Below, in pieces: positions 17,334 to 25,878 of a stretch of 64,000 nucleotides of DNA. Position 1 is the stretch's first letter; the number at the start of each line of letters is the position of its first letter. Position numbers and translations under genes: made by a program. Origin of the DNA: Peterkaempfera bronchialis (lineage in GTDB: Bacteria; Actinomycetota; Actinomycetes; Streptomycetales; Streptomycetaceae); NCBI RefSeq assembly GCF_003258605.2, contig NZ_CP031264.1, positions 62,001-126,000 on the forward strand, read 5' to 3'. Below the pieces are notes generated by a model. That model did not search any database. It saw only the letters and a program-made list of their open reading frames with translations, and was not told the origin of the DNA.

Positions 17334-18116
17334 GTGGCAGACATCGAGTACACCGTCCGCGACCGGGTCGCGACCATTCTGCTGAACCGGCCTCACCGGA
17401 AGAACGCCTTCACGCTCGACATGGTCGATGCGTGGGCGGACCTGCTGCTGCGGGCCGGGGACGACCCCGAGGTGCGGGTGATCGTGGTGACCGGGGCCGG
17501 CGGGGCGTTCTGTTCCGGGATCGACCTCGGCGACCTCACGGGCCAGGAGCGAGGCCCGCTGGCGCAGAAGGAGATGCTGACGGGGCGGGTGCACCGGGTG
17601 GCGCGTGCCCTGGAGCAGATCGACAAACCGGTGATCGCCGCTGTCCCCGGTGCCGCGGTCGGGGCCGGTATGGACATGGCGCTGATGTGCGATCTGCGCT
17701 TCGCCGGCCGCGGCGCCCGGTTCGGCGAGAGTTACGTCAACGTGGGTCTGGTCCCGGGAGACGGGGGCTGCTGGCTGCTGCCGCGCATCGTGGGCACGTC
17801 CAAGGCCCTGCATCTGCTGTGGACCGGCGAGTTCATCGATGCCGAGCAGGCGCTGGGGATCGGTCTGGTGGAGGAGGTCGTCGATGACGACAAGCTCCCC
17901 GAATTCGTCCACGCGTACGCCGTGCGGCTCGCCGGGCAGCCCCCGGCCGCCGTCCGCATGATCAAGCGGCTCGTCCGGCAAGGGGCCCGGACCGACCTGA
18001 TGACCTCCCTGGACACGGTCTCCTCGCACTTCGGCGTCATCGGTTCCACCGAGGACAGCAAGGAAGCCTTCGCGGCCTTCAAGGAGCGCCGTCCCGGTCA
18101 GTACAACGGAAAGTGA
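17334..18116 (+). CDS. Enoyl-CoA hydratase/isomerase family protein
   Basis: 260 residues from GTG 17334. Crotonase fold: LNRPHRKNAFTLDMVDAWAD and the oxyanion segment GAGGAFCSGIDLGDL. The two Glu of classical hydratase are replaced: D114 stands in GAGMDMALMCD and Y134 in FGESYVNVGL, followed by VPGDGG. Plain hydratase activity is thus doubtful; an isomerase, lyase or hydrolase of the crotonase family is possible. It is first in a three-gene operon with two acyl-CoA dehydrogenases, 12 bp before the next start, opposite the GntR gene. Confidence 0.88.
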   Translation: MADIEYTVRDRVATILLNRPHRKNAFTLDMVDAWADLLLRAGDDPEVRVIVVTGAGGAFCSGIDLGDLTGQERGPLAQKEMLTGRVHRVARALEQIDKPVIAAVPGAAVGAGMDMALMCDLRFAGRGARFGESYVNVGLVPGDGGCWLLPRIVGTSKALHLLWTGEFIDAEQALGIGLVEEVVDDDKLPEFVHAYAVRLAGQPPAAVRMIKRLVRQGARTDLMTSLDTVSSHFGVIGSTEDSKEAFAAFKERRPGQYNGK

Positions 18117-18128
18117 GGTGACCTCGCG

Positions 18129-19235
18129 ATGACTCTCTCCGCGTACGAGGAGAGCCTGCCCGAACTGCGGGCCGAGGTGCGGTCCCTGGTGGCCGGATGG
18201 GACTTCGTGCCACGCAGCGACGCCTGGCTGCGCTCGTTCGACCCGGCGTTCAGCCGCGAGCTCGCCTCGCGCGGCCTGGTGGCGATGACGTACCCGGTCG
18301 CCTACGGGGGCGCCGGCCGCACCAACGTCGAACGGCTCGTGGTGACCGAGGAACTGCTGCGGGCGGGTGCCCCGGTGGCCGCGCACTGGATCGGGGACCG
18401 GCAGATCGGACCGTCGATCCTGCGCCACGGCACGCCGGAACTCCGGGCCGAGATCCTGCCGTTGATCGCCTCGGCGCAGGCGGTGTTCTGCCTGGGAATG
18501 AGTGAGCCGTCGGCCGGTTCCGACCTGGCGGCGGTGCGCACGGCGGCGGTGCCCTGCGAAGGCGGCTGGCGGCTGAACGGCCACAAGATCTGGACCAGTC
18601 ACGCGCACCGGGCCACCCATGCCTATGTGCTGGCGCGTACGTCCACCGGCGAGCGCAAGCACGAGGGGCTCACCGAGTTCGTCCTCGACATGGACGCCGA
18701 GGGCGTACGGGTCACCCCGATCACCGACCTGGCCGGCGAGCACCATTTCAACGAGGTCCACTTCGAGGATGTCTTCGTGCCGGCGCACCGGGTGATCGGG
18801 GAGGTGGGCAACGGCTGGCGGCAGGTGGTGGAGCAGCTCTCGTTCGAACGGGGCGGCGCCGAGCGGATGCTGTCCAGCTACCCGGCGCTGGCCGAGCTGG
18901 CGCGGGTGGCCGCCGAGCGGCCGGACGCGGGGCTGCACGAGCGGCTCGGCGCGCTGACGGCACGGCTGGCGGTGCTGCGGCGGATGTGCTTCGACGTGGC
19001 GCGTGCCATGGACGGGGGCCGGGCCCCGGTCCAGGAGTCGGCTGCCCTCAAGTACCTGGGCAACGCTTTCGAGACGGAGGTGATCGAGGCACTGCGGGAC
19101 ACCGGGGCGGGGGTCGATGCCGCTCCGGACGGCGTGTACGGGCAGGCGCTGATGGCCTCGCCGGCCTTCGGTCTGCGCGGCGGGGCGGCGGACGTCCTGC
19201 TCGGGATGATCGCGAGACAGGAGGCACGGGCATGA
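18129..19235 (+). CDS. Acyl-CoA dehydrogenase, long (FAD-motif) subunit of a pair
   Basis: 368 residues. N-terminal helical domain with MTYPVAYGGAGRTNVERLVV, then the FAD/substrate beta-domain FCLGMSEPSAGSDLAAVRT with KIWTSHAHRA. The C-terminus (SPAFGLRGGAADVLLGMIAR) is the helical bundle end. It oxidises an acyl-CoA at the alpha-beta bond and hands electrons to ETF. The stop overlaps the start of the next, shorter dehydrogenase by 4 bp (ATGA), the arrangement seen for alpha2-beta2 heteromeric dehydrogenases of steroid side chains. Confidence 0.9.
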   Translation: MTLSAYEESLPELRAEVRSLVAGWDFVPRSDAWLRSFDPAFSRELASRGLVAMTYPVAYGGAGRTNVERLVVTEELLRAGAPVAAHWIGDRQIGPSILRHGTPELRAEILPLIASAQAVFCLGMSEPSAGSDLAAVRTAAVPCEGGWRLNGHKIWTSHAHRATHAYVLARTSTGERKHEGLTEFVLDMDAEGVRVTPITDLAGEHHFNEVHFEDVFVPAHRVIGEVGNGWRQVVEQLSFERGGAERMLSSYPALAELARVAAERPDAGLHERLGALTARLAVLRRMCFDVARAMDGGRAPVQESAALKYLGNAFETEVIEALRDTGAGVDAAPDGVYGQALMASPAFGLRGGAADVLLGMIARQEARA

Positions 19236-20197
19236 CGGAGCAGTCCGCACCACTGCGGGACCTGGTCGGCAGCGTGGCCGACGGGATGAAGGACGCGCCG
19301 GCGGAGGCGCTGTGGGATCAGCTGGTGGAGCTGGGCCTGCATCGGATCGGTGTGTCCGAGGAGGCCGGCGGGTCCGGCGGCGAGCTGGCGGACCTGCTGG
19401 TCGTCGTCAGGGCGCTGGCCGAACGGGGCGCGGCGACGCCGCTGGTGGAGGCGGCCACGGCGGACTGGGTGCTCGCCGGGTGCGGGAAGCTCGACGGGAC
19501 GCTGACCACGCTGCTGCTGCGGGACGACACCGGGGCGGGGCGGGAGCTGGTGCTCCCCCGGGTTCCCTGGGGCCGCAGCGCCGGGGCCGTGCTGGTGTGC
19601 ACGCCGGGCGGGCTGTTCCGCGCGGACCTCGCCGGGGCTGGAGTCGAGCCGGGCGAGGACCTGGCGGGTGAGCCTCGGGACACGGTCACGCTCGTCGCGG
19701 CCCCCGAACCGCTGACCACCGGGTCCGCGTTCTCCCCCGAGGCGGTGCGTGAGCGGATCGCGCTGCTGCGGTCCGTGGCGGTGACCGGTGCGGCCCATGG
19801 CGCGTACCGGCTGACCCGCCAGTACGTGGCCGAGCGGGAACAGTTCGGCGCTCCGCTGCTGAAGCTGCCCGCCGTGATGCGGCAGCTGGCGCTGGCGCGG
19901 ATCGCGCTGGCGGAGGCGGACACCGCGCTGTCGCTGGCCGGCACGACGCCGGAGGGCATCGCGGTCGCGGCGCTCACCACGTCGCGGACAGCCACCGAAG
20001 TGGCCCGGATCGCCCATCAGCTGCACGGCGCCGTGGGCATCACGGCGGAGTATCCCCTGCATCCGCTGACCCGCCGGCTGTGGGCCTGGCGGGACGCGGT
20101 GGCACCGGCATCGGGGTGGGCGCGGGAGCTGGGGGCGCGGGCCGCCGAGGCCGGCGAGGAGGGGATCTGGACGGCCCTGGCCGCTCCCGGACTCTAG
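19232..20197 (+). CDS. Acyl-CoA dehydrogenase, short partner subunit
   Basis: 321 residues from ATG 19232, translationally coupled to the preceding gene. The middle beta-domain is reduced and lacks the SEP-x-GSD FAD loop of its partner. The C-terminal bundle is conserved: YVAEREQFGAPLLKLPAVMR and HQLHGAVGITAEYPLHPLTR. Such partners are catalytically incomplete alone and complete the FAD site in heteromers. The gene ends the operon; a tandem repeat and a strong terminator follow. Confidence 0.85.
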   Translation: MTEQSAPLRDLVGSVADGMKDAPAEALWDQLVELGLHRIGVSEEAGGSGGELADLLVVVRALAERGAATPLVEAATADWVLAGCGKLDGTLTTLLLRDDTGAGRELVLPRVPWGRSAGAVLVCTPGGLFRADLAGAGVEPGEDLAGEPRDTVTLVAAPEPLTTGSAFSPEAVRERIALLRSVAVTGAAHGAYRLTRQYVAEREQFGAPLLKLPAVMRQLALARIALAEADTALSLAGTTPEGIAVAALTTSRTATEVARIAHQLHGAVGITAEYPLHPLTRRLWAWRDAVAPASGWARELGARAAEAGEEGIWTALAAPGL

Positions 20198-20260
20198 GAA
20201 CCTCTGGGACCTCTGGGGCCTCTGGGATCTCCGGGACCTCTGGAAACGGGGCGCAAGGGA

Positions 20261-20350
20261 GCGGGGCCCAAAAGAGCGGGACCCAAAAGAGCGGGACCCA
20301 AAAGAGCGGGACCCAAAAGAGCGGGACCCAAAAGAGCGGGACCCAAAAGA
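20261..20350 (+). repeat. Six tandem copies of a 15-bp unit
   Basis: Unit gcgggacccaaaaga; the first copy differs by one base (gcggggcccaaaaga). The array runs straight into the left arm of a terminator stem. A looser series of ggacctctgg-like repeats occupies 20195-20243. The array lies outside the coding genes, between two convergent operons. Confidence 0.9.
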
Positions 20351-20388
20351 GCGGGGCCGGACGGCGATCACGCCGTCCGGCCCCGCTC
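20349..20388. terminator. Bidirectional terminator hairpin
   Basis: Eighteen-base perfect stem (starting gagcggggccggacggcg) with a 4-nt atca loop, between the convergent dehydrogenase (plus) and VOC gene (minus). There is no T-run, as usual for high-GC actinobacterial terminators. Confidence 0.85.
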
Positions 20389-20400
20389 CCCTGTTGTCGG

Positions 20401-21347
20401 TCAGCCCCGTGCGGCGAGCGCCGAGCGGGGACGGGCGACGAGTTCGACGACGACGCCGTCCGGGTCGCGCAGGAACATCACCGTGAGGCCGCCCAGCGGT
20501 GTGCCCGGGAGGGGGATCCACACCGGGTCGCCGCAGCCGAAGGCCGGGTCCCGGGAGAGTTCCGCGTGGGCCGCGTTCACGTCCTCACAGGCCAGGGCGA
20601 TACGGAACAGGCCTTGTGTGTTCGCCCGGTCGGGGACGGGACCGACGGCCTCGGGGTGTGCCACTGGGTGAGTTCGAGGGTGAAGGTGGGGTCCTCGGAC
20701 AAGGCGACGGCGGCGGTGGTCACCGCGACCGGGCCTGCTGCGCCGAGCGTCCCGGCGGGCAGATCGCGCCGGGTGGGGCCGTCGGCGACGGTGAACCCGA
20801 GGACTCGGTACCAGGCGAGGGCGCGTTCCAGGTCGGCGGTATTGATCCGCAGGTGGGAGAGGGCCGGGGATTCGCCGTCGGCGTCCGGGACGAGTTCCAC
20901 CGGGACGCCGACGGGGTCCTGCACCCGCAGTGCGCCCTGGTTCGCCCGGCCGGCCACCGGCAGGGGCGCCTCGCCGAGGACGGCTCCCCCGGCGCGCCGG
21001 CGCAGCTCCTCGGGAGCCCAGGGGACGCGGTAGCCGACGGCGGCAATACCCAGGTGCCAGGGCGCAGCGGGAAGGGCTCGCGCCACGGGGCCGGGCTCGT
21101 TCCACTGCACGATCTCCAGGGCTCCGGCGACGCGGGGCCCGCGGGCGTCGTAGAGGAACAGCGTCTCGCTGTCCGTGATCCCGTCGATGCCCATGGGCGT
21201 GGCGTCGCCCTTGGGCTCGTGGGAGCGCATCCGCAGGTTGAGGCCCAGCAGGTCGCGGTAGAACGCGTGCTCCGGCTCGGCGGCGGCGGCGTTGAGGTTG
21301 ATGTGCAGGATGCCGTGCGCGTGCGGTAGGGGGGCGGGGGCGCTCAT
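20401..21347 (-). CDS. VOC (glyoxalase/extradiol dioxygenase-fold) protein, frameshifted
   Basis: Starts ATG 21347 with HGILHINLNAAAAEPEHAFY, the first beta-alpha-beta module, and a second module HLRINTADLERALAWYRVLG. At 20653-20656 (a run of four G) the frame breaks; one extra base restores QGLFRIALACEDVNAAHAEL and VMFLRDPDGVVVELV to the stop at 20401. The repaired protein is about 315 residues with two VOC domains, related to glyoxalase/methylmalonyl-CoA-epimerase-type enzymes. The start overlaps the upstream hydratase stop (ATGA). The reaction is unknown. Decay or a homopolymer sequencing error are both possible. Confidence 0.7.
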
Positions 21348-22213
21348 CGGGCGTCACCTTCCGTCGTGGGCTGGGGCTTGGCGAGGAGCACCTCGGGGTC
21401 GAGGCCGGCGGGCAGGGGTGCGAAGCGCGGCGGACGGCGCTCGGTGAAAGAGGCGACTCCCTCCCCGAAGTCGGGGTGGGCGGTGAGGGCCGCCATCGCG
21501 TTCAGCGACCGGTCGTAGGCGGTGGCGAAGTCCGCCTCCAGGTCGGCCAGCACCTGGCGGCGGATCACCGCCATGGCCTGCGGCGAGCTGTTGACGGCGA
21601 GGTCCCGTGCGTAGGCCTGCGCGGCGGCGAGCACCTCGTCCGCCGGAAGCACCCGGCTGACGAGGCCGAGTCCCTTGGCCTCGGCCGCATCGACGGTGCG
21701 CCCGGACAGCAGCAGGTCCAGGGCGTTCTCCACGCCGGTCAGCCGGGGCAGCAGCCAGGAGATGCCGCGTTCGGCGGGCAGCCCCCGGCGGGAGAACGAG
21801 GTGGCGAAGCGGGCCCCGGAAGCGGCGAACCGCACATCGCACAGCAGGGCCTGGATCAGGCCGACGCCGGCGCAGGCCCCGTTGATCGCGGCGATCATCG
21901 GCTTCGGGATGCCGCGGGCGTGGTGATGGGGCCGCCGTCCGGCCAGGTTCATGGGGCGTGCGGTCAGCCCGGCCAGGCGCTGCATATCGACGCCGGGGCA
22001 GAACGCCTTGCCTGCCCCGGTGACCACGATCGCCCGGACGGCGGGATCGTCGGCGGCCTCGTCGAGGGCCCGGAAGTAGGCGTTCTCGAGGTCGGGGTTC
22101 CAGCCGTTGCGCCGGTGGGGGCGGTTCCAGGTGAGGGTGAGGACGCCGGCGTCGTCGAGGTCGCGCAGGACGAGCTCGGTCGGCTCCTCGGTGTCGGGCG
22201 GGTTGCTGGTCAC
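21344..22213 (-). CDS. Enoyl-CoA hydratase/isomerase family protein
   Basis: 289 residues from GTG 22213, which overlaps the CoA-transferase stop (GTGA). Crotonase features: LTWNRPHRRNGWNPDLENAY and TGAGKAFCPGVDMQRLAGL. The classical catalytic Glu positions are I/Q (AGVGLIQALLCD) and F (FATSFSRRGL). A Glu instead occurs in LPAERGISWLLPRL, as in the subgroup that also includes the protein at 52702. Chemistry other than simple hydration is likely. It lies in a six-gene minus operon with an SDR, an HMGS-like protein, a thiolase, a CoA-transferase and a VOC protein. Confidence 0.87.
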   Translation of the reverse strand: MTSNPPDTEEPTELVLRDLDDAGVLTLTWNRPHRRNGWNPDLENAYFRALDEAADDPAVRAIVVTGAGKAFCPGVDMQRLAGLTARPMNLAGRRPHHHARGIPKPMIAAINGACAGVGLIQALLCDVRFAASGARFATSFSRRGLPAERGISWLLPRLTGVENALDLLLSGRTVDAAEAKGLGLVSRVLPADEVLAAAQAYARDLAVNSSPQAMAVIRRQVLADLEADFATAYDRSLNAMAALTAHPDFGEGVASFTERRPPRFAPLPAGLDPEVLLAKPQPTTEGDAR

Positions 22214-23406
22214 CGTTCGGTTCCGTCCTTTCCCGGCCCGGGGGCGGGTGCCGTCTCGCCGGCCCAGGCCTTGCTCAGTGCCGCGCGCCGCTCGGCGCGG
22301 TCCAGGCCGCGCAGATCGACGGTGGCGTGTTCGGTGACCACGACGTCCACGTCGTGGGAGGGGGTGCTGACCGCGGTGCTCAGCGACTCGACCAGGGTGG
22401 GGCGGCCGCGGTGCCGGCTGGGCAGGGCGATGACGCTGAGCCCGCCCGTGGCGCGGGCCGCGGCGGCCATGTAGTCGGGCTGACCGCCGACGCCCGCGAC
22501 CGGCTCGCGGCCCACCGCCTCGACGTTGACCTGGCCGTCCAGGTCGATCTGGAGGGCGGTGTTGACCGCGGTCAGCGGCGGCCCCGAGGAGAGCCGGCCC
22601 GGATGGTGGGTGTTTTCCAGGGGATGGACCAGGGGCCGGCCGTCGGCCCAGTCGTAGAGCTCCTCGCCGCCGGCCAGGTAGGGCGCGACGGGCAGCCCCC
22701 GGAGCAGTCCGCGGCGGTCCAGGGTCAGCACGTCGGGGGTGACTATTCCGGTGTCCACATGGACCGGGCGGCGCAGGGCGGCGACGAACGCCGCGCCCAC
22801 GCCGCCAGGCGCGAACTGGATGCGGCCGCCGTCTGGGACGAGCGCGGCGACGCGTTCGCCGACGACGCTCTGGACGTCGCTCGGGCCGCCGCCCCAGTCG
22901 ATGGTTGCCGGGCCGTCCGCCCCCGTGTCCAGCTCCACGACGCGGGCGGGGTCCAGCAGCGGCCCGGCATGGGCGGTGCGGGGGCGGTGCTGCGGTACGC
23001 CGGCGACCACGGCGCCCGCCTCGACGGCGGCGTGCAGCCAGGACGCCTCCATGGTGAACCGCCATCCGCCGGGGACCCGCACCACCGGTGCGACCAGCAC
23101 GTCGGGCCGGATCACGTCGCGCAGCAGCGCGGGGACCGTGCCCAGCCGTGCGGGCAGATAGCGGACGGCGCCGTCGGCGACGGGGCGGCGCAGCGCGTAT
23201 CCGGCCATGATGGTGCGCACCTCGGCGAAGGCCGTGAGGTCGAGGCCCTCCGGCGGGGCGGGGCACCAGCCGAGGAACAGCCGTACCCCGCCCGCTTCGG
23301 CGGCGGCCCGGGAGAGCTCGTCGGCGGCGGCGCCGCGCGGCAGGCCGGCGCCGTCCGCGAACGCCACGGTGCAACCGGGTCGCACGAGCTTGTCCAGTCG
23401 GGTCAT
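22210..23406 (-). CDS. Acetyl-CoA hydrolase/4-hydroxybutyrate CoA-transferase family protein
   Basis: 398 residues from ATG 23406. The N-terminal half has the CoA-transferase fold (LVRPGCTVAFADGAGLPRG). The C-terminal half has the family signature DVDVVVTEHATVDLRGLDRA, preceded by LVESLSTAVSTPSHDVDV. These enzymes move CoA between an acyl-CoA and acetate or another acid, or hydrolyse it. In this operon it could recycle CoA from an acid product or activate the pathway substrate. Spacing to the upstream thiolase stop is 7 bp. Confidence 0.82.
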   Translation of the reverse strand: MTRLDKLVRPGCTVAFADGAGLPRGAAADELSRAAAEAGGVRLFLGWCPAPPEGLDLTAFAEVRTIMAGYALRRPVADGAVRYLPARLGTVPALLRDVIRPDVLVAPVVRVPGGWRFTMEASWLHAAVEAGAVVAGVPQHRPRTAHAGPLLDPARVVELDTGADGPATIDWGGGPSDVQSVVGERVAALVPDGGRIQFAPGGVGAAFVAALRRPVHVDTGIVTPDVLTLDRRGLLRGLPVAPYLAGGEELYDWADGRPLVHPLENTHHPGRLSSGPPLTAVNTALQIDLDGQVNVEAVGREPVAGVGGQPDYMAAAARATGGLSVIALPSRHRGRPTLVESLSTAVSTPSHDVDVVVTEHATVDLRGLDRAERRAALSKAWAGETAPAPGPGKDGTER

Positions 23407-23413
23407 CCGCGGG

Positions 23414-24574
23414 TCATCCCCGGTCCGTGGAGAGGATGCTGACGGCGGACACCGCGGTGGGGCCGCCGATGTTGTGGGCGAGGCCGATGCGGGCTCCGTC
23501 CACCTGGTTCGCGGCCGTGCCGCGCAGCTGCTCGAACAGTTCGACGCACTGCGCGACACCGGTGGCCCCCGGCGGGTGGCCCTTCCCCTTGAGCCCGCCA
23601 CTGGGGTTGACGGGGAGCCGGCCGCCGACGCTGGTGACGCCGTCCTCGACCAGCTTGTGCGCGCCGAACCGGTCGGCGAAGCCCAGGTCCTCGTACGAGA
23701 TGAGCTCCACGCCGGTGAAGCAGTCGTGCACCTCGGCCACGTCGATGTCGGCGGGCGTGATCCCGGCCATGGCCATCGCCTGGCGGGCGGCACGCACGGT
23801 GGCGGGGAACGTGGTCATGTCGGGCTTGTGCTGGTGCATCACCCGGTCGAGGCCGAGACCGACGCCCCGCACCCACACGGGGTTGTCGGTGTAGCGGTCG
23901 GCGACCTCCTCCCCCACCACCAGCAGGGCTGCGGCGCCGTCGCTCTGCGGAGTGCAGTCGAAGAGACCGAACGGCTCGACGACCATCGGGGCGTTCAGCA
24001 CCTGTTCGACGGTGATCTCGAAACGGAGCTGGGCCTTGGGGTTGCTGACGGCGTGCTTGTGGTTCTTCACCGCGACCATCGCCATGTGCTCGCGGGTGGC
24101 CGGCGATTCGTGGAGGTAACGCCTCACGTGCAGGGCGAAGTTCGCCGGGGCGACAAGGCCGAGGGGGTAGTCCCACGCGGTGTCGCGGGTCATGCCGGCC
24201 CACTCCCAGAAGGTGGAGCGGGTGGAGGACTCCCGGACCTTGTCGCCGCCGACCACCAGGGCCACGTCCACCGCGCCGGAGGCCACCGCGAAGGTGGCGT
24301 TGCGCAGGGCGTCGTTGCCGGTGGCGCAGGCGTTCTCGACGCGGGTGACGGGGACGTCCTCCAGTCCGCAGCTGTCGGCGAGGATGCCGGCCGGGAACCC
24401 GTCGGTGGTGGACAGCTCACCGAACCAGGCCGCCTGGATGTCGGCGCGGTCGAAGCCCTTGTCGACGGAGCGCTCGCACTCCGCCACGGCCATGGGCAGC
24501 AGGTCCTTGATACCGAGATCGAAATGTTCGGCGAAGCGGGTCATGCCCGCTCCCACAACGGCGACCCTTCTCAT
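23414..24574 (-). CDS. SCP2-type thiolase (acetyl-CoA acyltransferase)
   Basis: 386 residues. The nucleophile Cys is C83 in ENACATGNDAL. The second catalytic region is EVHDCFTGVELISYEDLG and the third is NPSGGLKGKGHPPGATG with its His. These place it with SCP2/lipid-transfer thiolases, which cleave branched 3-ketoacyl-CoAs. Its start overlaps the stop of the HMG-CoA-synthase-like/DUF35 gene (ATGA). Thiolase, HMGS-like and DUF35 partners form complexes in other prokaryotes, and substrate hand-over may occur here too. Confidence 0.88.
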   Translation of the reverse strand: MRRVAVVGAGMTRFAEHFDLGIKDLLPMAVAECERSVDKGFDRADIQAAWFGELSTTDGFPAGILADSCGLEDVPVTRVENACATGNDALRNATFAVASGAVDVALVVGGDKVRESSTRSTFWEWAGMTRDTAWDYPLGLVAPANFALHVRRYLHESPATREHMAMVAVKNHKHAVSNPKAQLRFEITVEQVLNAPMVVEPFGLFDCTPQSDGAAALLVVGEEVADRYTDNPVWVRGVGLGLDRVMHQHKPDMTTFPATVRAARQAMAMAGITPADIDVAEVHDCFTGVELISYEDLGFADRFGAHKLVEDGVTSVGGRLPVNPSGGLKGKGHPPGATGVAQCVELFEQLRGTAANQVDGARIGLAHNIGGPTAVSAVSILSTDRG

Positions 24575-25801
24575 CGGGCGGCCTCCTTGACGGTGTCGGG
24601 GCCCGGGCTGCGCCGCCCTCGGTGTCGGGCCAGAACGCGTATCCGTAGTCGGGGACTCCGGAGCGGACCGCGACCCGGCGCAGGGTCATCCGGCCGGTCC
24701 GGCCGATACCGATGTCGCCGGGGGCGGCCGCGGTGGTGCGGACCAGGACGCGTACGTCGGTGTCCGCGAGCTGGACCAGGGCCAGGTCGTACGGGGAGGC
24801 CATACCGGGGACGGGGACGTGCACGGTGACGCAGGTGTAGACCTCCGCACGGCGCGGCAGGGGGACGTCCCCCAGCCGGCCTCGGCGCCGCAACCGCGGC
24901 AGCGGTGGCGGGGCGGGTAGGCGAGGGTCCCGCAGCCCCCGCATCTGGCGGCCTCCCAGCGGACCTTGGGTTCGAACGCGCGGTCGTAGGCGGCGAGCGA
25001 GATCGGAATGGGAAGCCCGGGGGTGGTGCGCGTGGCGGGGACGGGCCGCGCCTCGGGTTCGACACGGCGCACCGTGGCGCGCCCGGTGGTGTCCTCACCG
25101 ACAGCGGCCATGGTCATCGTGGCCTGTTCGGCGGCGAGCAGGGTACCAGGGGTGCCGGACCCGGCCATCTCAGCGAGCGCGAAGAGCACAGCGGAGGCAC
25201 CGAAGGTCGGCAGCCGAGGCGACCGTCCCGCGCTCAGCGCGCGAGCGTCCCTGTCAGCGAGACCAGCGACCACATCCGGAGTGACCTCCGGTCCGGTCTG
25301 TTCGAGGGAGGCCCGCAGGCCGCGTTCGCGCAGCAGGCGCGGGTCGTCGTAGTCGTGGACCACGCCGTCCGGTGTGCGGGTGCGCACGGGGAGGCTGCGC
25401 GCGAGGCGGCGCAGGGACCGCAGGCTCAGTCCGGTGCCGCCGGTGAGGACGGCTCCGGCGCCGGCCGGCCGCAGGTCGGCGGCGACGACCAGGGTGTGGG
25501 GGCGGGCCGAGAGGACCGCGTCGAGGGCCGCCGGGGCGCCGCCGAGGCGTTCGACGACCTCGACGTCTGCGGGCAGGCCGAGTCCGGCGAGCAGGACCGC
25601 GGCGCCGCCGCCTTCGATCAGCGGCAGGTCACGGGTGACCAGGACGATCCGTTCGACGGCCTCCTTCGTGACCGTGCCGTCCAGGGCCGCCCGGCCGGCC
25701 TCGACGGCCAGGGTGAGGGCGTCCTCGTCCGGCCCGGCCGTCCGGCTGCCGGACTCCCCCCAGGGCGGGAGATAGGTGCTGACCGCGCGTATGCGGCTCA
25801 T
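24571..25801 (-). CDS. HMG-CoA synthase-like protein with DUF35 OB-fold/zinc ribbon, two frameshifts
   Basis: Starts ATG 25801 (SRIRAVSTYLPPWG). The first about 270 residues have a degenerate ketosynthase/HMGS look (AVEAGRAALDGTVTKEAVER, GTPGTLLAAEQATMTMA). The C-terminus is a DUF35 zinc ribbon (RCGGCGTLAYPPRHRCRGCG) followed by an OB-fold (VYTCVTVHVPVPGMASPYDL). One base is missing at the C-run 24869-24873 and another at about 24610-24616; adding both gives a 410-residue protein ending VKEAAR at 24571. With the neighbouring thiolase it suggests a thiolase/HMGS/DUF35 assembly. The two indels may be sequence errors. Confidence 0.7.
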
Positions 25802-25878
25802 GGCTGCTGCTCCTTTCGTTGCGCGGGCCCGGGTGGTCCGGGACGAAGCCGCCCCGACCGGGGCCCGAAGCGGACCGG

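Noticed and set aside
16503-19253. A 900-plus-codon open frame on the minus strand
   Set aside because: It is antisense to clear GntR, crotonase and dehydrogenase genes, has no domain signatures, and arises from high GC in the third codon position.
20261-20350. Possible CRISPR array
   Set aside because: Units of 15 bp are directly abutting with no unique spacers and no cas genes nearby; it is a simple tandem repeat.
22210-23406. IpdAB-like ring hydrolase
   Set aside because: It is a single 398-residue acetyl-CoA hydrolase/4-hydroxybutyrate CoA-transferase type protein with its own C-terminal signature, not a two-subunit IpdA/IpdB pair.
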